Below are positions 46,045 through 55,665 of a stretch of DNA of 64,000 nucleotides, in pieces. Source of the DNA: Alternaria dauci (taxonomy: Eukaryota; Ascomycota; Dothideomycetes; Pleosporales; Pleosporaceae); the NCBI RefSeq assembly GCF_042100115.1, contig NC_091278.1, positions 1,612,001-1,676,000 of the forward strand, in the 5' to 3' direction. Numbering within the stretch: the first letter of the stretch is position 1; each line of letters begins with the position of its first letter. Position numbers and translations under genes: made by a program. The notes under the pieces were generated by a model. It saw only the letters and a list, made by a program, of their open reading frames with translations, ran no database searches and was not told the origin of the DNA.

Positions 46045-47319
46045 CTACAAAAAGCCCGAGTTCAACTTGCCCATCAGCAGGTCTCGTGTCATCTCGAAGC
46101 TGAGCCAACTGCTAGCCATGCTGGGCGCGACCTTGAGAAGGTTGGGTACAATACCCTTGTAGAGACCCCTAAAGCCCTCTGTCTTGATGATCTGCTTGAC
46201 AGCGTCACCAATGCCCGCATACTGGTATCCCATGCCACTCATGGTATTGATCTGGAATCTCCGCCGCAGAACATCGAAGGGGTATGTGAGGGTTTGCGCG
46301 ACAGCACCGGAGACGGCACCTGCTGCTAGCTTGCCGATAGCACCGGGGTCCTTCTGGCCGTCGCGCGTGAACTTTGTACGGGCAATCTCGTAGACCATGA
46401 AATTAAGGCCGACGTACGGCGCGACACCTGCCACGGTAGGAAGGATGCCACGATATAGTGCCGGAACACCACCCTCAGTCTTGTACATGTTCACAAGCAA
46501 TGCCCACATGCCCGGTAATTTCTGGCCAGCTTCCTTCTTGAGATCGGAGAACGACGCAGATTGAATGGATAGACGAGTGCGGACGATATCGAGCGGGTAA
46601 GTGAAGGTCACGGACGTGATACCAGCAAGACCACCACAGAGTAGTCGCTGATAGGCATCGAGGGGCGCGCCTGGTTCGCTCTCGAAGAACTAGAGCAAGT
46701 CAGCTGTGAGAAATGGGTGAGTCCCGTTACCATCATTCTCATTGAGATTCCTTGGTGTCCTCGTGCATCCCTCACCACCCACAAACGCCTCTCCTTTCCG
46801 GAGCAAAGTCCATGAAGCAAATCGCTCGCGAGAAACAAAAAAAAAGCGCAGTAAGAAAGAGCAATGACTTACTCGCTTGTAGACGTTGTAGGCGCTGAAT
46901 TGCACAGCAGAGTATGGCACAATGCGTATGCAGTTGGTACCATTTCCAGCCATGAAGCCTCTCCAGCCCTCTTCCCTCCACATCTTAGCCAGTGCCTTGG
47001 GGACCGACATTTTGTACTCTTCGCGACCAACACTCTGAACTTGAAACAAGATCTTGAGGCGTTCGAGCGGCGATACGACGGTTCGTGATACAGCGCCAGC
47101 TACGCCGCCAGCAACGAAAGAAGCCAGGACTGGCTGGGCGAAGACCTGGCGAATGCGCTGCAGGCTGGTGATGTCTGGCGTACCGAGGGGCTGCGGTGAG
47201 GGGTCAATTGACATTGTGTGATTAGACGTGTGTCGTGTGCTTACTTTTATGCCCTTGCCCGGCTCGTCGCCCATGATTGCGGGTGCTTGCGATTGCGGCT
47301 TCTCCGATGGTTTCGACAT
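46045..47319 (-). CDS. Mitochondrial carrier (SLC25), YPR011C/Leu5-like
   Basis: Exons 47319-47245, 47190-46873 and 46689-46045 give 345 aa. Three carrier repeats are complete, with signatures PLERLK, YPLDIVRTR and YPFDVLRRR, each followed by the usual matrix helix and GF/GL-rich motif (WRGFMAGNGTNCIRIVP, ALYRGILPTVAGVAPY, GLYKGIVPNLLKVAP). The inner-membrane location is expected. The sequence most resembles the YPR011C/SLC25A42 group, which carries adenine-nucleotide-like substrates (adenylyl-sulfate, CoA); which one is not determined. Intron 1 (54 nt) is a multiple of three with no stop, so skipping the splice would add 18 residues after GKGIK. Intron 2 (183 nt) is long for this window. Confidence 0.9.
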
Positions 47320-48547
47320 GGCCTGAGTCGACGGTACTGGAAACGCGGCGCTGCTGTCCTAGAAAGTAGAATGGGTATTGTCTAGACAGGGACGGATTTT
47401 ATCGAAGCAAAGAAAAGGTCGCGCGACGGAGTGTCGAGGTCATCGGAAGTTGGTGTTGCTGAGGTGAAGACAGATTTCCGGCCGTATAGGGTGAGCAGGA
47501 CTTGTCGATTCACGGTGAAGTCGATCTTCCATGCAAGGCAGTTTTCAGGTGAGTGGTGAGAGGTGTCGTCGAGCGCGTGTCATGGGTATCGCGACTCGTA
47601 GTGTTGTCGTGTTTGGATGGGTTTGGTAGTGGAGATTCGAGGATACCGTGGGAGGAAGGAGCAGATTTTAGGCTAGCGCCACCAACCAACGAATGCCATC
47701 AGACATGCTTATAACAACCACGGTACTCGCTGACAGCCCGGTCTTTCGCGACTCGAGACTTGGCCCCGGTTGGCACCTGTCGTCGTCAGTTTCCAAGGTC
47801 AGCCCCTTGATGGGGCTGACGGTGAGTCCACTAGAATCACAGGGCTGACTCCAAGTTACGATGATTCGACGCGCATCATAGCAACACGTCAGGGGAACAC
47901 AAGGGCAGGTCGAGGGAAACTGGCGTCGCGCCTCAGCTACCCCCTACTAGGCATGACAGTCAGCTGCGCACAGTCACCCCCTTTACCATCAGCTGTTCTT
48001 GGAGACGCAACAGGTCGTTGTCTTGTAGTTATGCTGCTCATGACCTTGGTAGACTCTATTCGTCTGAAATGGGTTGTCGTCACACGCGGAACCTTGTCGC
48101 TTCCGGAATACTACCGCTTTCCATCAACACATACTACGGAGGCATCCAGAGCATACACTTTCCTGAGCACACGACCCCACACTCAGTTGAGATAGCGCCT
48201 TCACTAGACTCGAGATGACAGCGGGGTACACATATCGGCCGTGGAGGTTGTAAAGGATTCGACGTTCCGAGGTCAGGGACGATAATATTCCGGAAATGAC
48301 CTCATATGCAGCCTCCAAGAGTGCTCACCATCGCAAACACAACAGACATCCTCTGGTGAAGATAATGATGCTGCTTGCAATAACTCGACGCCCGGAGCTG
48401 CGTTCTCTTCTGCTGGGGGTCTTCTGAAGAACTGATACTGCAACTGCACTGCAGAGCGGGCTGTTTGTCATGTCCGTTATCGATAAGGGCCTATAAGACC
48501 TGCAAGGGCCAAGGCGAAGGCGAAGGCTCAACCTTTGCGCCACCTCT
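47320..48547. other. intergenic, 1.23 kb, divergent promoter region
   Basis: Between the divergent carrier and MRM2. Contains the perfect inverted repeat at 47798-47820 and a further GGGCTGAC at 47842-47849. No gene recognised. Confidence 0.55.
47798..47820. repeat. Perfect 9-bp inverted repeat, 5-nt loop
   Basis: GTCAGCCCC (47798-47806) and GGGGCTGAC (47812-47820) around TTGAT. A partial third copy (GGGCTGAC) follows at 47842-47849. It lies about 480 bp upstream of the carrier start. Confidence 0.9.
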
Positions 48548-49828
48548 ATGCTATCACGTCGACTATTTCGGCAGCTCACCGATAGCTTGCTACTGGAATC
48601 TTCGATTCGTCCAGTAGCACCAGCCTGCTTTGCCTCCACATGTGCGATCCGTAACTTTCGTCAAGCAAGAAATGTACCCTCAGCTAGTCGTTCGTCTTCG
48701 TCTTCGACTATATGGAAGAAACGTCAAGGCAGGGATTTCTTCGCCAAAGAAGCCAAAGTTCAGGGCTTGAAGAGTCGTGCTGCATTTAAGCTGCTCGAGG
48801 TAATGGTGCTTCTTTCTGTCGGCGAATGTGCAGTCACTGATATGCAATAGCTTAATGGAAAGCACAAGCTGTTCAAGCCCGGACAAACCATTGTCGATCT
48901 GGTAAGTTTGTACACATTGTTGGGAGGATGAAGCTCATACAACTCAGGGATTTGCACCAGGGTCATGGTCTCAGGTTTGACAGACACATCTGCTCAAGCG
49001 ATTCCATCTTAATTTCTCCAGGTCGCAGCACATCGTACTAGTCCAGGCGGTCGCGTCATAGGTATAGATCTAATACCTGCACAGCCACCAAGAGGCGTCT
49101 CCACCATACAAGGCGATTTTCTCTCGCCTGTAATCCAGGATGAGGTTCGAGCCTACGTCCGAGATCCAGAATTGGGCCGACCTAGGAGGCAAGTTTTTGC
49201 AAAGGTGGAAGAGGGGGTTACAGAAGAAGAGCTGGACGACATGGAACGGGGGTACATTGATATTGAGCGACAAGCGCATCTGGACGGCGCAGAGGCCAAT
49301 GGCACAGAGCAAGGGGATTTGTCAAGGCTCTCATTGGAGGAGAGGGATGCGCAGCAAGGCAGAGCAGTGGACGTGGTGCTCAGCGACATGTCAGAACCCT
49401 GGGACCAAACGGCCGGCTTCTACAAGAAGAGCCTTAGTGACCCGTATTTTAGGTTGATGAACACGAGCGGAAATGCGTTTAGAGATCACGCTGGTAGCAT
49501 GGTAGGTATCTCTGCGACGCAGCCTCAGCCTGACTAACCTGTGTAGGACTTGTGCATGGCTGCCATGACATTCGCTTTCGATACACTGAAGACTGGCGGT
49601 CACTTTCTCTGCAAGTACTACAAGGGATCCGAGGAGAAGGCATTTGAGACGAAGCTCAAGCGTCTCTTTGGCAAGGTGTACCGAGAGAAACCCGAGTCGT
49701 CACGCGCCGTACGTCTTGTTGCGCGATTGACGTTCTTTACTGACTGGCTCCAGGAATCACGGGAGGCGTACTTTGTAGCACTGCGGCGCAAAGAGAAACC
49801 CACAAAGGAGGAGGTCTTTGGCGAATGA
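48548..49828 (+). CDS. MRM2: Mitochondrial rRNA 2'-O-methyltransferase MRM2 (FtsJ/RrmJ)
   Basis: Five exons, 48548-48799, 48851-48901, 48948-48974, 49022-49501 and 49547-49828, give 363 aa. The first 55 residues are an Arg/Ser-rich presequence. The RrmJ fold follows: SRAAFKLLE (catalytic Lys), GQTIVDL joined to GFAPGSWSQVAA (SAM site), GIDLIP, VVLSDMS (catalytic Asp), FLCKYYKG (catalytic Lys) and ESREAYFVAL (catalytic Glu), so the K-D-K-E tetrad is complete. The enzyme methylates a uridine of the mitochondrial large-subunit rRNA. An acidic insertion of about 65 residues separates the GRPRRQVF part from the Asp motif. Exon 3 is only 27 nt and encodes just GFAPGSWSQ. Confidence 0.94.
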
Positions 49829-50731
49829 TGATGAATGAATGTACACATGTACAGTGTGGAGTGGTGGTATCTCTACATGTTACTTGGGTCCGAAGCATGT
49901 GCTGTAAATCCCGATGAGTGATGACGTCCTGCCATCTCTACACCGAGACGTTGCTCTTCGGCGCTATGTTCCGACGCATGCAGCCACATGGATGTATCAC
50001 ACACACACACACACTGGAAGGAGTGTTGAGGAATTGGACCCGATTAACGAGGCCATCGACACACCGCGTGATGAGCCAAGAGGTCGCTTAGAATGGCAGG
50101 ATTAGAGCCTATGATGTAGTTACACTCGAATGCCAAGCTCATCAAGAACACAACGTGGCGTTTCCAGACGAGGGAGGAGTGCACAAAGAGAGTGGGATGG
50201 CAAATGTGCGCTACAAAGGCAGAGGCGTGTATGCTGCTTTCAAACTCGCAAGAGTGTGGGATACCTCAGATGCAAGCGGCCGTTTTGGTTATTTAGAGGC
50301 CGGATAAGGGCGCCAGGCCCGGTGTTAATGGCAGGCGGTTGTCGTACCTGGTGACAGATCTGGAAGCATGGCGGGGGATATGTCAAGCATTTTTGTGGGC
50401 CCATGCGACAAGGATGCGGAAGGTGTGAGGTTGCTGGAGGCGCTGCATCGGGGCATGCTTAGACGCGCCTGATGCAGTAGACAGTCATGCAAGGATTTGG
50501 CGCGTTTGTGTGTTCCTCTCTCCAAGTGCTGGTTGCGCTCGTGAAGGGAGCCGCCGCCATGGAGTGAAAGGCGACGACGGCCAACGAAGACTCGGCTCGG
50601 CTGACCTGGGCTGGGGGGAGGCAAGGCTTCCAGAGCCGAAACCCAAGCTTGTCACGAACCGCACGTTTTCTCCCATCAACCCACCGATCAATCTAATCCG
50701 AGTTGTGCGACGTGGCCAATGAGTGCCGGCA
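49829..50731. other. intergenic, 903 bp
   Basis: Between MRM2 and the SS18-like gene, same strand. Contains (AC)8 at 49999-50014. No gene recognised. Confidence 0.55.
49999..50014 (+). repeat. (AC)8 microsatellite
   Basis: Perfect dinucleotide repeat downstream of MRM2. Confidence 0.95.
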
Positions 50732-51876
50732 ATGGATTTCAATAACCCTAATGCGTACGGCGGCCAGTTTGCCAATTCTCCGCAACACACCCAGTTCGAC
50801 GCCCAGGCGCGGCTTCAGCAACAGGGCAACCCACATGGCCAGTACGGGCAAACGCCAGCTTTCTCGGGCATGGGTGGCGCCATGGCCAGCAACGGAATCC
50901 AGTCTGGAGCCCCATATCTCCAGCAGCGAGGTAAGCCAGTGATGTGCGCGTGTTCTTGATCTGCCCCCCCATGGCCGCACATGGGCGCGTTCCTGGCTGA
51001 CATGACACCATGGAACAGCCGCCATGCAGCAACAGCAGCAGCAGCAACAACAACAACAACAACAACAACACCAGCTGTCGTCGCCAAGCCCCTACTCCAA
51101 CGCGCCCTATGCGCAGACGATGCCCTCGCCCGCCCACCACCAGTTTGCCCAGAACCGCCAAACGGCCTCTCCCGCGAGCACCACTGGACAGGCGCCCTAT
51201 GCGACGCCCCAGCCCCAGCAGTCGCCCAGCAGCATGCAGACAAACGGCCAGCAACAGCCCATGAATCTCCAGCTGCCCGTCAAGGCCGAGCCGCCACAGG
51301 TCCACACGCCCGTCAAGCAGGTGCCCCCGTCGCCTGTGTCGCCTGTCAACCAGGCGCGCAGTGCCGACCGCGTCGCCACCCTTCTCGACATCAACAGCAT
51401 CCTCATAAAGGAGGTCTGCGAGCTCCAGGTGCAGGGCAAGGCCGGCCAAGTAGGGCCCACGCCTGAAGGGAAGCCCGAAGGCGACAAGCCCCAGCCATCC
51501 AAGGAGTACGTAGAGTGAGTGCTGCACCTCCCACGCGCCGTCTCAGCTAACAAACCCCAGCTACATGCGCCGCCTCCAGGCAAACCTCGCATACCTGGCG
51601 CAGAACGCCGAGAAGGTGCCCAAGCCTGGTCAACAGCTGCAGCCTGGGCCTGCCATAATGTCGATTCCCGCCGCACCCGCCGAACTTGCGAAGCTGTATA
51701 CAAAACTCCAGGAGCTGTTTCCGGGATGGAAGGGTCAGATTCCCCAGATGAAGCAATCACCGGGACCACAGCGCATCAACTCGAATACCTCACAACCACC
51801 GAATAGCGCAGGCCTGCAGCAGAATTGGGGGCAGAATGCTATGCAGCAGCAGCAACCTAAGCAGGAGAGCCAATAA
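50732..51876 (+). CDS. SS18/SSXT (Snf11-like) SWI/SNF subunit
   Basis: Exons 50732-50930, 51019-51514 and 51561-51876 give 336 aa. The N-terminal 65 residues are Gln/Asn/Gly rich. Exon 2 starts with about 15 Gln from mixed CAG/CAA codons, then Pro/Ser/Gln-rich sequence. The conserved core is RVATLLDINSILIKEVCELQVQGKA joined, after a short linker, to YMRRLQANLAYLAQNAEK. It matches the SSXT pattern of a leucine-rich helix, a QxKGK-type turn and a NLxYLA helix. Human SS18 and yeast Snf11 carry this region as subunits of SWI/SNF remodelling complexes. The C-terminus is again Gln/Pro rich. Nuclear role is expected. The assignment rests on the core of about 60 residues. Confidence 0.82.
51024..51072 (+). 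repeat. CAG/CAA repeat encoding poly-Gln
   Basis: Directly at the start of exon 2 of the SS18-like gene; blocks of CAG followed by CAA. Likely length-variable between strains. Confidence 0.9.
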
Positions 51877-52634
51877 AGGATCCAACAACAACCTCCAGCG
51901 CAGGCGTATGGACGGCGTTACTGTACTTTTATACCTCGTGTAAACATTGGCGTAGACAAGACGTGCTTGTCATGTGTGTTTTTGAACACTCCTACAAAAG
52001 AGTCGGACACATGATGCTTGTTGAACTACATGGTACAAGCAGTTCACTTCCAAGAACGGTTATTGACAAGCGTCTCAGCGAATACATCTATATAATTTGG
52101 AATTCAAAACGATCGATAGGAGACAGCTGCAGTCGCCAATGGCCATAGATAACAGCATACTAGCTAATTCTCCATGGGGCTTGGTTGGCGTCATGACCGA
52201 GGTCGGTACATCTGCTTAGCACGCACGCGGTGATGACAAAGCGCGTTTCCCAGGTTGTCCCATCTTAGCCCCTCCATTGCACCTTCTTGTCACTTCCACT
52301 GCTCGCGTCCCCTTCGACAATACACGTTGCGGAACATGTCTAACTACACAGGCCATGGACACATCGGATATGAGCCAGGCCGTTGGGGCCCACCCATATC
52401 TCGAAAAGCATGCCGACTTAGTCTTAGGGTGGTTGAGGCACGCTGACATGCTTCTAGTATGAGCGTAGTAATCATTACAGCACCCAATCATTATCACTGT
52501 TCACATCTGAGATGCTCAAGGTCACTATGCAGGTAGGAGCGATTTGTTCGAATATATATACGTGATCCGGCCGAATATGATGTGAACTATACAAGAAGAA
52601 TCTATTTACAGTCAAACGTTGGAACGGCGTCACA
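51877..52634. other. intergenic, 758 bp
   Basis: Between the SS18-like and SMP-30-like genes, same strand. No gene recognised apart from the TATA element listed separately. Confidence 0.55.
52552..52560 (+). promoter_or_regulatory. TATA box of the SMP-30-like gene
   Basis: ATATATATA run about 75 bp upstream of the start at 52635, followed by CCGGCCG at 52567-52573. A clear TATA element suggests a regulated, non-housekeeping promoter. Confidence 0.5.
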
Positions 52635-53699
52635 ATGCTCAAGGAACTGGCTACCCTGCTGTCTCTGGCCTTGCTGTGTCTCGGTACAAGATCCTCAGCG
52701 AACTCTGATCCAACTCTGCCTCTTCCAGCAAGAACAGTAGCTCAGCTTTCCTCTGTCCCGACCTGGCTGGAAAACATCGCAGTTCGACCCAATGGCGATC
52801 TACTCGTCACACAACTAGCTCCATTACCCATACTCTACACGGTCAAGAACCCTTCTTCGGCAAACGCGACTCTGGAACCCATCTACCAGTTTCACGCAGA
52901 AAATGTCACCGATCTCCTCGGGATTGCGGAAACTACCCCAGACACATATATCATCATTGCTGGGAATGCTACAGCCAATTCGACTGGTTATGCCGGCACC
53001 TTTTCCGTATGGCAAGCCGACTTTGCCTCGTCCAACGCCACTGTACCCACGGTTCACAAAGTTGCGAATGTACTGGAGGCGAAACTACTCAACGGTGCCG
53101 TCGCGTTACCCGCCCATCCCGCCGTTGTCATCATAGCAGATTCACAATACGGCCTCCTCTTCCGCTTAGACACGAGAACCGGTACTAGCGAAGTCATCGC
53201 CGACAGACCGGAGTTGAAACCATACCCACAACTGCACAATGCTACTGTAGGATTCGGGGTCAACGGCGTCAAGATTCGCAACGACTGGCTGTACTTTAGT
53301 AACTGGGATCTCGCCGCCATATACCGCGTTCCCATCACCCCAAACGGCTATATTTCACAACATTCCAAAGCAGCCGTAGAGCTGTATGCTAACCTAACTG
53401 TTGTTGCAGACTCTGTGGATGACTTTACGTTTGGGACGGACGGTACGCTGTGGGCTGCGAGTAACTACGGGAACACGCTTATTGCTGTCAGTGAAGGCGG
53501 CGAGAAGATTGAGATTGTGGCCGGGGAGGAAGGACAGTTGACGTTGGCTGGGGATACAGCGGCGGCGTTTGGAAGGACTGAGAGGGATCGTGAGGTATTG
53601 TATATCAGTACCGCTGGAGGCCTGGGAGGACCGGTCAATGGAAGTGTTGTGGAGCCTGGGAAGGTTGTTGGGGTCGATACTAGAGGGTACGTGTGTTAG
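52635..53699 (+). CDS. Secreted SMP-30/hetero-Diels-Alderase-like beta-propeller protein
   Basis: One exon, 354 aa. Signal peptide about 1-22 (ATLLSLALLCLGTRSSA). The body has repeated beta-propeller strands: WLENIAVRPNGDLLVTQL, DLLGIAETTPDTYIIIAGN, LLNGAVALPAHPAVVIIADS, GVNGVKIRNDWLYFSN, DDFTFGTDGTLWAAS. This resembles SMP-30/gluconolactonase-like proteins. More closely, it resembles the secreted fungal group that includes the hetero-Diels-Alderases of tropolone-sesquiterpene pathways (EupF, AsR5). Many N-glycosylation sites (NAT, NVT, NST, NLT) fit passage through the secretory route. No polyketide synthase or terpene cyclase is within view, so a biosynthetic role is unproven. The gene has no introns and a TATA box. 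Confidence 0.8.
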   Translation: MLKELATLLSLALLCLGTRSSANSDPTLPLPARTVAQLSSVPTWLENIAVRPNGDLLVTQLAPLPILYTVKNPSSANATLEPIYQFHAENVTDLLGIAETTPDTYIIIAGNATANSTGYAGTFSVWQADFASSNATVPTVHKVANVLEAKLLNGAVALPAHPAVVIIADSQYGLLFRLDTRTGTSEVIADRPELKPYPQLHNATVGFGVNGVKIRNDWLYFSNWDLAAIYRVPITPNGYISQHSKAAVELYANLTVVADSVDDFTFGTDGTLWAASNYGNTLIAVSEGGEKIEIVAGEEGQLTLAGDTAAAFGRTERDREVLYISTAGGLGGPVNGSVVEPGKVVGVDTRGYVC

Positions 53700-54198
53700 G
53701 AGAGCCATGGTTCGATGGAATTACGACAAGAGGAGTGATTGCGATCATCGCATCAGTGCTTTCTTCAATAGGACGACAAAGAAGCAACATGGTAATACCA
53801 TCATGCGCCTCTGCGCTAGCAATATACCAAGCAATACTTCTCATCGGACCAGACCAGGTCAGCGTTCAGAACATCACAATGTGCACAGGAAAAGACGTGA
53901 TATGAACAATCTTCTATTTGTCTCATATCGCTACACCAAACCTCGTACACCTTCTCAAACATCCTCGCGACCAGAAGTTAAACAAAAAAGCAATATTGTG
54001 AAGCGATCGTCTTGCATCAGAGTGCGGCGTCGTTTGTTCTATACCATGTATGTCCCAGAGAACAAAGCCTGACCTCCACGGATATCTTGCACCAGTTCCC
54101 AAAAGTATACACACAAATAGAAGTTTTGAACCACGAAACGCCAGAACCGCCCATCTCATGATAGAGAGAGAGAGAGAGAGAAAGAGGGAAAAGGGCGC
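53700..54198. other. intergenic, 499 bp, convergent genes
   Basis: 3' flanks of the SMP-30-like and GH128 genes, with an (AG)9 tract at 54163-54180. No gene recognised. Confidence 0.6.
54163..54180 (+). repeat. (AG)9 microsatellite
   Basis: Perfect dinucleotide repeat about 20 bp downstream of the GH128 stop codon, probably in its 3' untranslated region. Confidence 0.95.
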
Positions 54199-55665
54199 TT
54201 AGGCGGAAGCAGCGTAGACCTCGCCAATGGGCGAGAGACCGTTGCCAGAGTTGAGCTGGTTCTCGCCGTCACCAACCATGAACCAGGAGTAACCCTGGAC
54301 CTTGTCGGAGCCATCGAGGTAAGCCATGGCGTCCTTGAGGAAGCTGGCAGCCTGCTCCTGGGAGGCAGAGCCGGGGTTGAGACCGAACTCGGTGATCCAG
54401 ACCTTCTTTCCGTAGAGCGAAGCGGCCTTCTCGACTTGAGCCTGGAAGCGGTCGATGGTCTGCTCGTCGTAGATGTCGTAGAAGTGGATGTTGGTCGCGT
54501 CGATGGTAGCGTCGGCGCAGCTGTCGTGGAAGCGGCTGAGCCAGTCGAGACCCTGGGATCTTGTTAGTAAACGTGCAATGTAAAATAAGTACAGAATGAG
54601 TCTTACCATTGGTGCTTGACCGTTCGTAACGCTGGGTCCCACAATGGTAACGTCGGGGTGAGCCTCCTTGACGGGGTTCATGTATTCCTTCCAGGCGGCG
54701 CAGGCAGCCTCGGGCTCCATACCGCACTGCTCGGCGTGGTCGCACTCGTTGAAGCCCATGACGGCAGTGGAACCCTTCTCGACAGCCTTGTCAACGTTGG
54801 CGAGCCACTCCTCGGCAGTGGACTTGCTGGGGCTGTGCATCATGGGGATGAAAGTAGTTCCAATGTCGTTGCTCTCGGTCTGGCCCCAGTTGTAACCGAA
54901 GCCGAACTTGCTGCCGAAGGTGGTGCAGAGGTGGGCCTCGTTGTAGGCGAGACCGCGCTTGATACCAGAGTAGTTGTTGCCAGTGGCAGCAGTGGGAGAA
55001 GGAGTGGCGGAAGAGACAGCGGAGCTGGCCTCCTGGACAGGCTTCTGGACCAAGGATGCGGTGATCTCTGGGGTCGCGGCAGGATACTCAGCGGCGACTG
55101 AGGACTTGGTCTCAGCTACAGGAGTCTCGACAACGGATGAAGAAGCCGCCTCGGTTGGGGTAGCGGCGGGGTACTCAGCGGGCGCAGAGCTTGATTCAGC
55201 AATGGGGACTACAGGGCTGGCCGAGGAAAGGACTCCGTATCCGTTGTCAGCAGAGGACTCGGCGGCAACAGGAGATGAGGTGGGGACATCAGCGCCACCG
55301 CCGGGAGTAACGGTAACAGTGACCTTCTCAGAAGCAGTGACGGTGACGGTTCCGCCACAGACGCCAGTGGAGGCATCAGCGGCATCGACCTCCTCGTCGT
55401 TGTCTCCTGCAAGGCCGGTAGGCTTGACGTAAACGGTCGAGTACTGAGTCATGGTGGAGGTAGAGGTGGTGTCAATGGTAGTAGTCTTGTCATCGCCGTA
55501 GACACCAGTGCCGGTAGGACCAGCAGCAGTGCTGTTGTACGCACCACCCCATCCGCCGGTTGGGTAGGCAGCCCTGTGGTGGAACTTGTTGTGTTGGAAG
55601 TGGGGAACAGCCGCAACAGTAGAGGCCAGGGCCAAAAGGCCGGTGAACTTGACAGAGGCAGACAT
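54199..55665 (-). CDS. Secreted GH128 (Asl1-like) beta-1,3-glucanase/cell-wall protein
   Basis: Exons 55665-54607 and 54552-54199 (intron 54 nt) give 470 aa. Signal peptide 1-19 (LLALASTVAA). Residues 20-230 are a Ser/Thr/Ala/Pro linker with the unit EYPAATP twice (164-170, 193-199). The catalytic domain (about 235-470) opens KRGLAYNEAHLCTTFG and has FGYNWGQ, MGFNECDHAEQCGM (acid/base Glu region), NIHFYDIY and WITEFGLNPGS (nucleophile Glu region), then GYSWFMVGDGENQL. These are GH128 marks; fission yeast Asl1 and mushroom GLU1 are relatives. Expected to act on or stay in the wall glucan. The intron is a multiple of three without stop, so a naive model would insert 18 hydrophobic residues after NGQAPM. 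No GPI signal is seen. Confidence 0.9.
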   Translation of the reverse strand: MSASVKFTGLLALASTVAAVPHFQHNKFHHRAAYPTGGWGGAYNSTAAGPTGTGVYGDDKTTTIDTTSTSTMTQYSTVYVKPTGLAGDNDEEVDAADASTGVCGGTVTVTASEKVTVTVTPGGGADVPTSSPVAAESSADNGYGVLSSASPVVPIAESSSAPAEYPAATPTEAASSSVVETPVAETKSSVAAEYPAATPEITASLVQKPVQEASSAVSSATPSPTAATGNNYSGIKRGLAYNEAHLCTTFGSKFGFGYNWGQTESNDIGTTFIPMMHSPSKSTAEEWLANVDKAVEKGSTAVMGFNECDHAEQCGMEPEAACAAWKEYMNPVKEAHPDVTIVGPSVTNGQAPMVRLILYLFYIARLLTRSQGLDWLSRFHDSCADATIDATNIHFYDIYDEQTIDRFQAQVEKAASLYGKKVWITEFGLNPGSASQEQAASFLKDAMAYLDGSDKVQGYSWFMVGDGENQLNSGNGLSPIGEVYAASA

